Shown: positions 16,479 to 25,175, numbered from the stretch's first letter. The stretch: DNA of 64,000 nucleotides from Olavius algarvensis associated proteobacterium Delta 3 (GCA_903231505.1 CAFBRK010000214.1:62001-126000); one strand, 5' to 3'. The notes: a model not told the origin generated them from the sequence alone. Numbers and translations: made by a program.

Positions 16479-16807
16479 TGCCGCAATATCCCCGTCCTCA
16501 AGGTCGATGTCCGGTCGGACCGTGGGCGTCTACCCCGTTGACAGGAAATGATTTATGAATACGCTATTGGTAGTTATTTCATTATCGCGGGATGGCTGGA
16601 TGTATTGCCTGACCTTTCATTTCAAAGTCTAATAGAAATCGGTTGAACCTCGGCACCCGTTGTGTTCCCCGGCCACCCTCCCGTGGCACCGGGCGCGCTT
16701 TTCGAGCATTAGATGTGAGGTTGCAGTTGAGACGAGATGATTCCCGCCGAGACATCCGATACTGTTCATCAGACAAATATCCGTCCCGACGGGAAAAGGA
16801 GGTTGTC
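16479..16807. other. Non-coding region before the DinB-like gene
   Basis: No gene is supported. The DinB-like frame stays open upstream to 16643, but that part lacks family sequence and the Shine-Dalgarno AAGGAGG lies at 16797-16803. No clear promoter was seen. Confidence 0.5.
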
Positions 16808-17287
16808 ATGAGTCAACGAGTCGATGACATCGTCAAACGATTCAGGTCCCTCAGCGATGAGGTGATTGCGTTTGTTGAAAGTTTGTCCGATGAGGACTGG
16901 ACCAGGGTTTGTGAGTGGGAGCAATGGACCGTCGGGGTCACCGCACGTCATCTGGGTGCGGGCCACTTTGCGATTTTCAGTATGACCGACATGATCGTCA
17001 GGGGAGAAGAGCTACCTCAGCTGACCATGGATCAGGTTAATGAGATGTCCAAGGAGGATGCCCGGGCCCATGCCGATTGCACCAAGGAGGAAGCCTTGGA
17101 GTATCTGCGAACGAACAGCGCCAGAATGGCGGAATTCATTTCCGCGCTGAGTGATGACGACCTGGACCGGAAGAGCCATATGCCGGCCTTCGGGGGTGAG
17201 TTCACCAGCGAGCAGTTTATGGAGTTTATTATATTCGAAAACGCAGTCCAACATTTTAACAGCATGAAGGCGGCTGTTGCCATATAA
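16808..17287 (+). CDS. DinB-like four-helix protein
   Basis: A 159-residue protein with the DinB_2/mycothiol-dependent maleylpyruvate isomerase-like N-terminal pattern: RFRSLSDEVIAFVESLSDEDWTRV, EWEQWTVGVTARHLGAGHF and a C-terminal EFIIFENAVQHFNSM. The His residues at ARHLGAGH and VQHF would be the metal ligands of the fold. Members act as metal-dependent thiol transferases or are uncharacterised stress proteins. The start is fixed by AAGGAGG 4 bases upstream of ATG 16808. It is monocistronic as far as can be seen. Confidence 0.75.
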   Translation: MSQRVDDIVKRFRSLSDEVIAFVESLSDEDWTRVCEWEQWTVGVTARHLGAGHFAIFSMTDMIVRGEELPQLTMDQVNEMSKEDARAHADCTKEEALEYLRTNSARMAEFISALSDDDLDRKSHMPAFGGEFTSEQFMEFIIFENAVQHFNSMKAAVAI

Positions 17288-17316
17288 TCATCTCCGTTTC
17301 AATCAATCCTCAAAAG

Positions 17317-17355
17317 TGCACATTTAATTGTGCAGTCTGCACATTTAAATGTGCA
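17317..17355. promoter_or_regulatory. Two tandem 18-bp palindromes (activator sites)
   Basis: TGCACATTTAATTGTGCA at 17317-17334 (one central mismatch) and TGCACATTTAAATGTGCA at 17338-17355 (perfect). Centres are 21 bases apart, two helical turns, so both face the same side. They lie about 53-91 bases upstream of a sigma54-type -24/-12 box, the usual place for enhancer-binding protein sites. TGCAC...GTGCA half-sites resemble NtrC sites, but with 8 instead of 7 central bases. Confidence 0.65.
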
Positions 17356-17407
17356 TCTTTTATCCCCAATAAAACTAAATAAATATAATATCAAGAACTT
17401 ATATCTC

Positions 17408-17423
17408 TGGCACAAATCTCGCT
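17408..17423 (+). promoter_or_regulatory. Sigma54-type -24/-12 promoter
   Basis: TGGCACAAATCTCGCT matches TGGCAC-N5-TTGCW with GG and GC at the correct spacing and one change in the -12 box. The ATG of the next gene is 45 bases downstream. Confidence 0.6.
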
Positions 17424-17467
17424 ATACCAGATAATACATTCCCCCATTCAATCTGGAGGCCAAGATC

Positions 17468-17677
17468 ATGCTCTATTTAGATGTAGAGATTCTGAGCGAG
17501 GCGATTCGTCGAGTTGACACCAAAATAGAATCCATCGGTTGGGATCCTGAATTGTCCGAACGGTCTTTATTCATCGCCCTGGTGTACGAGCGCTTGATGC
17601 GTGGAGAGACCCAGGCAGGATTTTTTGAGCTTTGTTCGATGCAAGTGCGATCACTGGATGGGATGGGCGCCTCCTGA
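17468..17677 (+). CDS. Small unknown protein, sigma54-controlled candidate
   Basis: A 69-residue soluble protein beginning MLYLDVEILSEAIRRVDTKIE. Mostly helical, no signal peptide, one Cys near the end (FELCSMQ). A GGAGG ribosome binding site lies 8 bases upstream of ATG 17468. It is the first gene behind the sigma54-type promoter with two palindromic upstream sites, so it may respond to a specific signal such as nitrogen or another stress. A second small gene follows at 17773 after an RNA hairpin. I recognise no family. Conservation in relatives would decide whether it is real. Confidence 0.55.
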   Translation: MLYLDVEILSEAIRRVDTKIESIGWDPELSERSLFIALVYERLMRGETQAGFFELCSMQVRSLDGMGAS

Positions 17678-17683
17678 TGCTCC

Positions 17684-17711
17684 TGGATCTGGTTCGGGGG
17701 GAACAGATCCA
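17684..17711 (+). other. RNA hairpin between two small genes
   Basis: TGGATCTG (17684-17691) pairs with CAGATCCA (17704-17711), with an inner TTC/GAA pair set around five G. No T-run follows, so it is more likely a processing or stability structure than a terminator. Confidence 0.45.
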
Positions 17712-17772
17712 AAATCTCATCCGGTGATCGCCTCGCCCCAATGAGGAACTTTCTTGGTGATGAGGTGGTGCT

Positions 17773-17961
17773 ATGAAATCGATCGAGAAAATTTTTGGAA
17801 ACGAAGTCAAAGATCAGGCTCATTACACCCGATATTGCACGAATCTGTTCAAACGGGCCCCTGAACGCATGGATATCATTGCTGCGGATAATTCGGACAG
17901 TTGCATTATTTTTGACGGGGAGCGTTGGCGGGAGTTCAAAATCGACAGAGCCGAAACCTGA
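17773..17961 (+). CDS. Small unknown protein
   Basis: A 62-residue protein (MKSIEKIFGNEVKDQAHYTR...) with a GAGGTGGTG ribosome-binding stretch before the ATG. It reads as a small alpha/beta domain ending CIIFDGERWREFKIDRAET, with two Cys. It follows the gene at 17468 on the same strand and may share its sigma54-type promoter. No family is recognised. Its good start site and balanced composition favour a real gene, but confidence is moderate. Confidence 0.5.
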   Translation: MKSIEKIFGNEVKDQAHYTRYCTNLFKRAPERMDIIAADNSDSCIIFDGERWREFKIDRAET

Positions 17962-18294
17962 TGTTTCCGCAATCGCTTCATACCATCGTTACACGATTTT
18001 ATTTCGACAAAGCCAAACTCCGAGCAATCGGAGGACGGAAAGCTACGGGTCCGAAGTGACATCCTGACTCTCGAGTTTGCTGAAATTCCTGCTGTTTACA
18101 TCGGATAGCCGGGTTGCCGAAATGTGATCCGGTTTATTTGCTTTAATGACGGAATCCCAAAAATAGAATATGGATTCTGCCGCCGATCCCCCATGTTAGG
18201 TATCGGAATCACAGGTCAGCACATGCCGTCACCATTCAATGGATGCGTATGATTTACCGCCTGGAAAGGGCGCTATAGCGAACAGGAGGCTAAG
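17962..18294. other. Non-coding region
   Basis: About 330 bases with no supported gene or clear promoter. The next gene has an AGGAGG at 18284-18289. Confidence 0.45.
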
Positions 18295-18747
18295 ATGCCG
18301 AATAGAAAAGAGATATCAAAAATCGTCTTCATAGGCGCCGTCCTGGTTGTTGTGGTCATCTTTGCTGTGATCATGAACGAGCGACAAGGGGCGGGTTCTC
18401 TCACAATTAAAACCGGTGAGAGTGAGTTGGTTATGAATTTCGCAGACAACAAATTGAACTTTAGTGAGCTAATCAGCCTGTTGTTGAATAACAAGGCGTA
18501 TCGCAGGGATACGTTGGCGATACTCAGAGATTCCTACGGCCTCTATCAAAAGGATAGTGACTTGCTGGTGGATCATATTCGAAGGGAATCGGGGGAATCG
18601 AGTTTTTCTCAAAGACTCAGGGAGGTGCTGGTGGACTTGAGGGGGCCGTTTGAACGACAATTTCATCACTATTACGACATCACACAAAATGAGGTCGTCG
18701 ATGCCATTAACTCCTTAGACTACAAGCATGAAGTCGCTCGCGATTAA
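18295..18747 (+). CDS. Membrane-anchored unknown protein, 5' part of a frameshifted gene
   Basis: 150 residues: an N-terminal membrane anchor (IVFIGAVLVVVVIFAVIM, about residues 10-27), then SLTIKTGESELVMNFADNKLNF and a helical part. AGGAGG precedes ATG 18295. The frame closes at TAA 18745-18747, yet the -1 frame is open from 18732 and continues as well-formed protein for 135 codons. Joining them gives ...DYKHEVARRLRELRDSAAG..., which reads as one unbroken helix. So the original gene was probably about 280 residues. Either a base was gained or lost, the ribosome shifts frame here, or the sequence has an error. The family is not recognised. Confidence 0.65.
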   Translation: MPNRKEISKIVFIGAVLVVVVIFAVIMNERQGAGSLTIKTGESELVMNFADNKLNFSELISLLLNNKAYRRDTLAILRDSYGLYQKDSDLLVDHIRRESGESSFSQRLREVLVDLRGPFERQFHHYYDITQNEVVDAINSLDYKHEVARD

Positions 18748-19136
18748 GAGAATTAAGAGACAGTGCAGCTGGCATTTTTGAGCAGAGAGGAGTTGATGTA
18801 GACGTTGCTCTGTATTCCTCGGACAAGATTCTTGATGGAAACGCAGCGGTTTGCGAAGGGAGTAAATATCGAGGCAGAGATCTTCTTTTGCTCAATCCGT
18901 ATGATCAAACGAAAACCATAAGCGTATTCGCCCGCAATAGTTTCAAATGCATAAAATTGAGCAATGGGGCCGGCCTGGAAAAACCCCTTATTCAGATTAA
19001 TCACAATGACGCAAGGCGGTTGTTTGGCGACATTCTTTTCAGCGCAAAACACGAAGCCGTTCTTTATCCTGTCCAAAGCGGATACAGCATTGATCCTAAA
19101 CTGGTCGGGATTCCCAGCAATGAGACGCATAGCTAA
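18732..19136 (+). pseudogene. 3' part of the frameshifted membrane-anchored gene
   Basis: An open frame of 135 codons without any ATG, GTG or TTG near its beginning; the first ATG is at 18888. It reads RDSAAGIFEQRGVDVDVALYSS, then SDKILDGNAAVCEGSKYRGR, LLLLNPYDQTKTISVFARNS and ends GIPSNETHS. The lack of a start and the smooth fit to the preceding frame say it is the C-terminal domain of the protein begun at 18295. The domain is compact, with several Asn-Pro and Gly turns, and is not recognised. The AAAGGAGG of the next gene overlaps its stop. Confidence 0.55.
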
Positions 19137-19149
19137 AGGAGGCATACCG

Positions 19150-19302
19150 ATGAAAACAATAATCGCAGTCATAGTCGCGGTGTTGCTCTTTTCAACACCT
19201 GTCTATGCAAATTGTATCTATAATGGGGGCTCATATCCAACCGGCACCGTCATTGGTCCGTTGGTTTGCTCCCCAAACGGTACCTGGCAACCGAGAAGAT
19301 AA
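19150..19302 (+). CDS. Small secreted protein with two cysteines
   Basis: A 50-residue protein. Residues 1-20 (MKTIIAVIVAVLLFSTPVYA) are a clear Sec signal peptide with an AxA-like cleavage site. This leaves a mature peptide of about 30 residues with two Cys (NCIYNGG... and PLVCSPNG), likely joined by a disulfide, ending TWQPRR. A strong AAAGGAGG lies 6 bases before the ATG, overlapping the stop of the preceding frame. Function is unknown; it may act in the periplasm next to the membrane-anchored protein encoded upstream. Confidence 0.65.
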   Translation: MKTIIAVIVAVLLFSTPVYANCIYNGGSYPTGTVIGPLVCSPNGTWQPRR

Positions 19303-19835
19303 CGACGACCATCGCGTCTGTCCCTGAATGCCCAATCTGCAATGCGAAAAGGCGGAGCCTGGGGAACTCTTTATGCGCAATCTTCTCGGCTCGCATTCGG
19401 AATTAATTCATATTTCATTTAAATAAACTGAATTATAGAGGCTGACGGTTTGACGATCCGGCCACGATGGTTAAAATTAGCCGTATGCCTCTTTGAGAGC
19501 TATATTAAAAAACTGCGTCTTCAATCTGAAATAGTCAGTAATCGTCTCATGTCTCATTCCATATCCAGATTTCACCGGGATTAAGGTGATTCCTGGATTT
19601 TGGTTTTCTAATCTCTGGACTGGATTTTCCGACCTGCGACTGAATCACCTTGTCTCATTCTCTTCGTGTGGTCTCTCAATCGGCTGAATATACTCCATCG
19701 GATAACGTCTGCGTGATGCCGAATAGAGTTCTATTTCTTTTTGCATAGTAAGAACGCGCAGCTGAGGAACGAAAACCGCATGCCCCACACGCGCATGGCA
19801 CATCGCCGTGGGCAGGTTTCAGGAAGGAGAGCAAC
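19303..19835. other. Non-coding region
   Basis: Over 500 bases with no supported gene, terminator or certain promoter. Frames on the minus strand here are extensions of shadows of the FAD oxidase gene. Confidence 0.45.
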
Positions 19836-21218
19836 ATGCTGAACGACAAGGCCATAGAAGAATTTAGGACGAGTCTGCGCGGCGAGCTGATCCAACGAAG
19901 CGATCCTCGCTATGAAGGTGCCCGTACAGTGTACAACGGAATGATCGACAAGAAGCCTCTGCTGATCGCCCGCTGTGTAAACACGGCGGATGTGATAACT
20001 GCGGTGAATTTCGGCCGGGACAATAACCTGCTCATCGCCCTTCATGGCGGGGGCCATAACGGGCCCGGACTGGGTAGTTGTAATGACGGCTTGGTCATTG
20101 ACCTCTCCCCGATGAAAGGGGTGCATGTCGATCCGGCAAACCGCACGGTGCGGGCGGAACCCGGCTGCACGCAAGGCGACATGGATCACGCCACCCACGC
20201 CTTTGGACTGGCTGTGTCGGCCGGCATCGTCTCGACCACCGGCATCGCAGGGCTTACCCTTGGAGGCGGTCACGGCTATCTCTCTCGAAAATATGGTCTG
20301 ACTATCGACAACCTGCTCGAGGCTGATCTTGTTCTGGCTGACGGAAGTTTTATAACGGCAAGCGGGTCTCAATATCAGGATCTCTTCTGGGCGCTGCGTG
20401 GCGGCGGCGGGAACTTCGGCGTTGTGACCAGCTTCCTTTATCGAGCGCATCCCGCAAACATGATTTACGGCGGCCCGATCTTCTGGGATGTGGAACATGC
20501 CCGTGGGGTGATGCAGTGGTACCGGGAATTCCTGCCCAAAGCCCCTGAAGAGCTCTCCCCATTCTTCGGATTGAAGACCGTGCCTTCAACGGCACCATTT
20601 CCGGAAGAAATATGGGGTAGAAAAATTTGCGCGATTATCTCCTGCTACAACGGACCGCAAGAAAAGGCGGAAGCGGCCATGAAGCCCATTCAAGATGAAC
20701 TTCCCGCACCCATCTTCCAACATGTGGGCATGATGCCGTTTCCGGCGCTGCAGAGCCTGTTCGATCCGCTGCTGCCCAAGGGGCTGCAATGGTACTGGAA
20801 GGGCGACTTTGTCAAGGAACTTCCCGACGCGGCCATCGATGCCCACCTCGAAAATGCGGCAAAGGCACCGAGCGAACTGTCTTTGATGCATCTTTATCCC
20901 ATCGACGGTGCCGTGCAACGCGTCGGGCGGGACGAAACCGCATGGAACCGCCGCGATGCGACATGGTCCATGGTCATCGCCGGTATCGATCCGGACCCCG
21001 CCAAGGCCGAGGCGATCACCGCCTGGGCCAAGGCATACTGGGAAGCCGTGCACCCGTACACGGCGGGCGGTGCCTACGTGAATTTTATGATGGAAGAGGG
21101 CGAGGAACGTATTCAGGCGACCTATGGGGAGAATTATCAACGGCTGGCGGATGTCAAGAAACAATACGATCCGACGAATCTGTTCCGAGTGAATCAGAAC
21201 ATTATACCCGCAGCATAA
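19836..21218 (+). CDS. FAD-binding berberine-bridge-like oxidoreductase
   Basis: A 460-residue flavoprotein of the PCMH/BBE family. The FAD domain shows LIALHGGGHNGPG; His70 or His74 is in the place of the covalent 8-alpha-histidyl link. It continues with GLTLGGGHGYLSRKYGLTIDNL; this segment lacks the Cys that bicovalent members have, so a single covalent bond is expected. The BBE C-terminus YQRLADVKKQYDPTNLFRVNQNI is complete. Members oxidise sugars or secondary metabolites with O2 or another acceptor; the substrate is unknown. A GAAGGAGAG ribosome binding site precedes the ATG. There is no signal peptide. Confidence 0.88.
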   Translation: MLNDKAIEEFRTSLRGELIQRSDPRYEGARTVYNGMIDKKPLLIARCVNTADVITAVNFGRDNNLLIALHGGGHNGPGLGSCNDGLVIDLSPMKGVHVDPANRTVRAEPGCTQGDMDHATHAFGLAVSAGIVSTTGIAGLTLGGGHGYLSRKYGLTIDNLLEADLVLADGSFITASGSQYQDLFWALRGGGGNFGVVTSFLYRAHPANMIYGGPIFWDVEHARGVMQWYREFLPKAPEELSPFFGLKTVPSTAPFPEEIWGRKICAIISCYNGPQEKAEAAMKPIQDELPAPIFQHVGMMPFPALQSLFDPLLPKGLQWYWKGDFVKELPDAAIDAHLENAAKAPSELSLMHLYPIDGAVQRVGRDETAWNRRDATWSMVIAGIDPDPAKAEAITAWAKAYWEAVHPYTAGGAYVNFMMEEGEERIQATYGENYQRLADVKKQYDPTNLFRVNQNIIPAA

Positions 21219-21266
21219 GGTTGCTAAGATTACCACATAGCACCCGACACAGTCTTTGCCCTGAAA

Positions 21267-21290
21267 GGGGTCAGGTCTCGCATTATGACA
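21267..21290 (-). repeat. REP-like 24-mer, inverted copy
   Basis: Reverse complement of the TGTCAyAATGCrAGACCTGACyCC element, with copies at 21437-21460 and 25259-25282. With 21437-21460 it forms an inverted pair about 150 bases apart. Confidence 0.6.
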
Positions 21291-21436
21291 ACGAACGTGA
21301 TGTACACCAGTCGGTACTTTCATTATTCAGCGCGAGGGCCAACTTCTGGACAGAATGGGTGCGTGAACTCCAGAAACGATGTTATCATTGATTCTCGTCC
21401 GTGCGTCTAAAAAGGGGTACAATGCTTCTTTACAAA

Positions 21437-21460
21437 TGTCATCATGCAAAACCTGACCCC
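21437..21460 (+). repeat. REP-like 24-mer
   Basis: TGTCATCATGCAAAACCTGA followed by CCCC. It differs from the reverse complement of 21267-21290 at three positions. Confidence 0.6.
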
Positions 21461-21483
21461 AATAAGAGTAAGAGGGAGAAGAT

Positions 21484-22443
21484 ATGAATACCGGCAATTT
21501 TGGCACATTTCTTGAGGAGGCACCCTGTATCCTGGGCGAGGGGGCTGTCATCGAACGGTTGCGACGCAACAGCGGCTTCGAGCTCGACCCTCATATTGTC
21601 AATTCAGCGTTCATATACGATGACGCCAGACGGTCTGCCCTTGAGACGATATACCGGGAATACCTGGATATCGGGCACCAATACAATTTGCCCCTGGTCC
21701 TTTCTACCCCTACTTGGCGGGCCAGCCGGGAGCGGATTGAGGCCGCTGGATATGCTGACCGGAATGTGAACGCGGATAATTTCAGGTTTCTCGACGCCCT
21801 CCGCAAAAGCTACGGGGAATATGCTGGAAATGTCTTTGTGTGTGGATTACTGAGCTGTCGTGGGGACGCCTACAACCAGACTGTGGCCCTCGGAACCGGT
21901 GAGGCGCACCAGTTTCATGCCTGGCAGGCCGGAATGCTGGCCAACGCCGGGGTGGATTTTCTGCTTGCCGCCACGCTGCCGGCCATCAGCGAAGCGCTCG
22001 GACTGGCGTTGGCTCTGGCTGACACGGGCACACCGTATATTCTATCTTTTGTGTTGCGTCCCGAGGGCACCCTGCTTGACGGAACCCTTCTAAGGGACGC
22101 CATCTCGGAAATCGATGCCACGGTGCGTCCCATGCCGCTGGCCTATATGGCAAATTGCACCCATGCCTCTATATTTGAATCCGTCCTGCGGCATGTCGCC
22201 AATTCCTCATCCGCTGTCCGACAGCGACTTGTCGGTCTGTTTGCCAACACGGCCGCGCTCACCCCCGAGGAATTAGACGACCGTCCTGACCTGGTCGAGG
22301 AGGATCCCGAAGCTTTCAGTCATTCCGTCGCTGCAGTTCACAAAGAGTTCGGAATGAAAATTCTTGGGGGGTGTTGCGGAACCGACAATCGACATATCCG
22401 AAGCCTGGCAGTAGAGCTCGCCTCCAGCTACTCGGAAACGTGA
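21484..22443 (+). CDS. Homocysteine S-methyltransferase-family protein
   Basis: A 319-residue TIM-barrel protein of the homocysteine S-methyltransferase family. Zinc-ligand cysteines are visible: Cys225 in YMANCTH and Cys297/298 in ILGGCCGTD. The N-terminal barrel strand LDPHIVNSAFIYDD is diverged from MmuM/BHMT. Such enzymes move a methyl group to a thiol such as homocysteine. Because the next gene, 2 bases on, is a diaminopropionate ammonia-lyase, the pair may work on an unusual amino acid; the true methyl donor and acceptor cannot be told. The ribosome binding site AGGGAGAAG precedes ATG 21484. Confidence 0.8.
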   Translation: MNTGNFGTFLEEAPCILGEGAVIERLRRNSGFELDPHIVNSAFIYDDARRSALETIYREYLDIGHQYNLPLVLSTPTWRASRERIEAAGYADRNVNADNFRFLDALRKSYGEYAGNVFVCGLLSCRGDAYNQTVALGTGEAHQFHAWQAGMLANAGVDFLLAATLPAISEALGLALALADTGTPYILSFVLRPEGTLLDGTLLRDAISEIDATVRPMPLAYMANCTHASIFESVLRHVANSSSAVRQRLVGLFANTAALTPEELDDRPDLVEEDPEAFSHSVAAVHKEFGMKILGGCCGTDNRHIRSLAVELASSYSET

Positions 22444-22444
22444 G

Positions 22445-23698
22445 GTGGATGTGAACTATTTGCAAGAAGATCGCATCGTCCATGAGATGCCGGCATATGA
22501 ATTCGCGTATTTGATCCGGACTCCCCGGGCAAAGCGCATTCCGGAGAGCTTTTCCGAGGGCGCATCGCAGAAAGTTTTGAGGTTCCATCGGAAACTGCCG
22601 AACTACCGGCCCACCGATCTTGTCCGTTTACGGAACCTGGCTCAAATATGGGGCATCGGCGAAATCCTGGTCAAGGACGAATCGACCCGGTTCGACCTCC
22701 TGGCGTTCAAAGCCCTGGGCGGCAGTTATGCCGTGGCACGGTTACTGTGTCAAAAGTTAGGAGTCGATATCGAGGATATTGATTATGACGACCTGGTCAG
22801 CGATGACGTGAAGCAGCGCATCGGTCGAATTACCCTGATCACGGCCACAGACGGGAATCACGGTCGCGGCGTTGCCTGGACGGCCGAACAATTCGGGCAT
22901 GATGCCGTCATCTTCATGCCGAAAGGGTCGGCACCCTCCCGGGTAGAGAACATCCGATCCCACGGCGCCACGGTAACGGTAACCGATCTGAATTACGACG
23001 ACACGGTGCGACTGGCCGATCAAACAGCCCGGGAAAAGGGATGGTACCTCATTCAGGATACGGCCGGGAAGGGCTATACCGAGATACCGCTCTGGATCAT
23101 GCAGGGCTATATGACCATGTTTGCAGAGGCCGTGAGCCAGATGGCCAGGCAGGACATCCACCCCACCCATGTGTTCCTTCAAGCCGGGGTGGGATCCTTT
23201 GCCGCAGCAGCAGTGGGCTTTCTTGTCAACACGTTTAGAGATAATCCGCCCCGGTTCATTATCATGGAACCGACGAATGCCGCCTGCATGTTGGCTTCCG
23301 CCGAATCCGGCGATGGCCTTCCCAAAACGGTCACCGGAGACCTGGATACCGTCATGGCCGGCCTGGCCTGCGGAGAACCCAATCCCATGGCGTGGGATAT
23401 CCTGAGAGAATTTACAAGCTGCTATATCAGCTGCGGGGACTCCGTGGCAGCCAGCGGGATCCGTATTCTGGCCAATCCCCTAAGGGGTGACGCTGCACTG
23501 GAATCCGGGGAATCCGGATCGGTCGGTATCGGTTTGCTGGACCTGTTGGTCAATGCTCCGGATTTTGCCGAGCTAAAACAAGAACTGCAGGTGGGTCCCG
23601 CTTCCAACCTGCTTTTTTTTAACACCGAAGGCGCGACAGATCCTGAAAATTACCGTGACACCCTCTGGCACGGGAAATATCCATACAGAACTATTTGA
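22445..23698 (+). CDS. dpaL: Diaminopropionate ammonia-lyase
   Basis: A 417-residue PLP enzyme of the YgeX/DpaL family, which splits 2,3-diaminopropionate to pyruvate and ammonia. The family segment KDESTRFDLLAFKALGGSYA carries the PLP lysine (Lys89 if the first GTG is used), followed by the phosphate-loop TATDGNHGRGVAW and FLQAGVGSFAAAAVGF. The N-terminus is uncertain: GTG 22445 (MDVNYL), GTG 22451 or ATG 22484 (MPAYEF) are possible; GAGG lies at 22442-22445, favouring 22451. It follows the homocysteine methyltransferase-like gene directly and is probably co-transcribed. Family length is about 400. Confidence 0.9.
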   Translation: MDVNYLQEDRIVHEMPAYEFAYLIRTPRAKRIPESFSEGASQKVLRFHRKLPNYRPTDLVRLRNLAQIWGIGEILVKDESTRFDLLAFKALGGSYAVARLLCQKLGVDIEDIDYDDLVSDDVKQRIGRITLITATDGNHGRGVAWTAEQFGHDAVIFMPKGSAPSRVENIRSHGATVTVTDLNYDDTVRLADQTAREKGWYLIQDTAGKGYTEIPLWIMQGYMTMFAEAVSQMARQDIHPTHVFLQAGVGSFAAAAVGFLVNTFRDNPPRFIIMEPTNAACMLASAESGDGLPKTVTGDLDTVMAGLACGEPNPMAWDILREFTSCYISCGDSVAASGIRILANPLRGDAALESGESGSVGIGLLDLLVNAPDFAELKQELQVGPASNLLFFNTEGATDPENYRDTLWHGKYPYRTI

Positions 23699-23909
23699 CA
23701 TTTTCCCCCGGCGTATTAATTATTTCTATAGACCTTTATCGCTTGACCGCAGCGAAAATCATCCTGACCATCGGGGCAGCCGGTGCCGTTCGCACGGAAA
23801 CATTCAGAGTATTTTCGGAAGATGAATACCGGAAAATTGTTGCCGATCTGCCGTGACGTTTCGATCGGCAATCCACCTGACAGCCGGTGCATACCTCTCG
23901 GTAATAAGC

Positions 23910-23940
23910 AAGGCCGGACTGATTGTCCGGCCTTTTCTTC
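23910..23940 (+). terminator. Rho-independent terminator
   Basis: Stem AAGGCCGGAC (23910-23919) and GTCCGGCCTT (23925-23934), loop TGATT, followed by TTCTTC. Probably ends the dpaL transcript. Confidence 0.75.
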
Positions 23941-23977
23941 AGGATAGGATCTATTTTCGATCAGCACTTCAAAAATC

Positions 23978-24007
23978 TTGACATTTTTTAATCTATCGCA
24001 CTAATAC
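23978..24007 (+). promoter_or_regulatory. Sigma70-like promoter
   Basis: TTGACA (23978-23983), 18-base spacer, TAATAC (24002-24007). The next gene starts about 310 bases downstream, so the leader would be long. Confidence 0.45.
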
Positions 24008-24320
24008 TTTCCCATTCGGACTTCAGCTGAAGCGGATCTTCTGTTTTTTCGCATTCCTTATCGAGTACACCTCACCCCTGCATCCATAACGCATAGGCAT
24101 TCACCCTGGCGATGGCATTTAAGATAGAAATATATCATTCCGTGTATGTAAAGAATAACGAATAGAAAACGATTATCTTGAATCGCCGGCCTAATTATAC
24201 AACCAGGCAAAATGGCAGGGAGGCGTCATGGGATACGTGTTCTTGCCAGAATTTTCGTGTATTTGATTGACAGTCTTTGTGTTTTGGAGTCACCAGATCC
24301 CAGCATCCGTGGCGGGAAAC

Positions 24321-25175
24321 ATGGGCAATCGTTGCAAACAAGTATCTTTTTCCGAAGACGATTCCAAGAACCCCCCGGCTCAGAGTTTTCTGGACCGGCT
24401 GACGCGACGCTATTCACGTCCAGCCTATGGAATCGCCGTCATGTTGATATACCTGCTTGCGTCCACAGCATTAGGTTTGGCGTTGGCCCCCGCCCTGTGT
24501 CTCTTTAATCAATTCATTGTCTGGAGCCAAAACCTCCCCCAGAGTCTGAGCTGGGTCGTATTGGGCTTTGGTTTGGCAGTCAGTTTTTTCGTATTCGGTT
24601 TCGTGCTGTTGATAATCGTGCCCATCTACAACCTGCTGCTGCCGACGCGGGTGCGCCCATTCAAGGGTGGTTACTATTCGTTGCAGGCCGTGCCCTGGTT
24701 CCTGCACAACGGCTTATTCTACCTGGTGCGTTTCACTTTTCTGCCCTTTGTTACCTTGACACCCTTTGGCATATGGTTCCTCAAAGCCATGGGGATGAAG
24801 CTCGGCCGACATGCCTTTATCAATACGGAGTATATCTCCGACCCCAGGCTTATCACGCTGGGTGACGATGTGGCCCTCGGGGGAAGCGTGCGGATTTTTG
24901 CCCACTACGGCGGGCACGGCAATCTTGTTGTCGAACCGGTGGTCATCGGTCACAGGGCAACGATCGGTCTCGCCGCAACAGTTATGGGTGATGTTCACGT
25001 GGCAGCCGACGCGACGATCCTTGCCCATTCGGTCCTCATGCCCGGCAGCCGGGTTGGGGAAGGTGAAACCTGGGGCGGCGTGCCGGCGCGACGCATTAGC
25101 AGAGAAGAAATGGAGCTATTTAAAAAAGAGATCGGGATACCCACTAAAAATAATCCGGAGTCGGAAATCAACTAG
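24321..25175 (+). CDS. Membrane-bound left-handed beta-helix transferase
   Basis: About 284 residues. The N-terminal half has two or three long hydrophobic segments (AYGIAVMLIYLLASTALGLA, WVVLGFGLAVSFFVFGFV, and a third near FTFLPFVTLTPFGIWFLKAM). The C-terminal half is a hexapeptide-repeat (LbH) fold: RHAFINTEYISDPRLITLGD, VVIGHRATIGLAATVMGD and ATILAHSVLMPGSRVG. This is the arrangement of the C-terminal part of the Pls/PosA-type proteins, here as a single gene. A likely acyl- or acetyltransferase; the acceptor is unknown. ATG 24321 (MGNRCKQ) is chosen because GGCGGG precedes it; an ATG at 24267 in the same frame has no ribosome binding site. Confidence 0.7.
   Translation: MGNRCKQVSFSEDDSKNPPAQSFLDRLTRRYSRPAYGIAVMLIYLLASTALGLALAPALCLFNQFIVWSQNLPQSLSWVVLGFGLAVSFFVFGFVLLIIVPIYNLLLPTRVRPFKGGYYSLQAVPWFLHNGLFYLVRFTFLPFVTLTPFGIWFLKAMGMKLGRHAFINTEYISDPRLITLGDDVALGGSVRIFAHYGGHGNLVVEPVVIGHRATIGLAATVMGDVHVAADATILAHSVLMPGSRVGEGETWGGVPARRISREEMELFKKEIGIPTKNNPESEIN

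Larger units (their letters stand above)
23699..24320. other. Non-coding region with terminator and promoter-like boxes
   Basis: About 620 bases. It holds the terminator at 23910 and a sigma70-like box pair at 23978-24007. A minus-strand frame at 23716-23967 has an oddly Cys-rich end (YSECFRANGTGCPDG) but no ribosome binding site; not called. Confidence 0.5.

Noticed and set aside
16306..16551. 81-codon frame over the tRNA
   Set aside because: Overlaps the tRNA-Leu gene and the two-hairpin element; no family sequence.
23716..23967. Minus-strand frame with a Cys-rich end (YSECFRANGTGCPDG)
   Set aside because: Curious composition, but no ribosome binding site, and the terminator at 23910 lies inside it.
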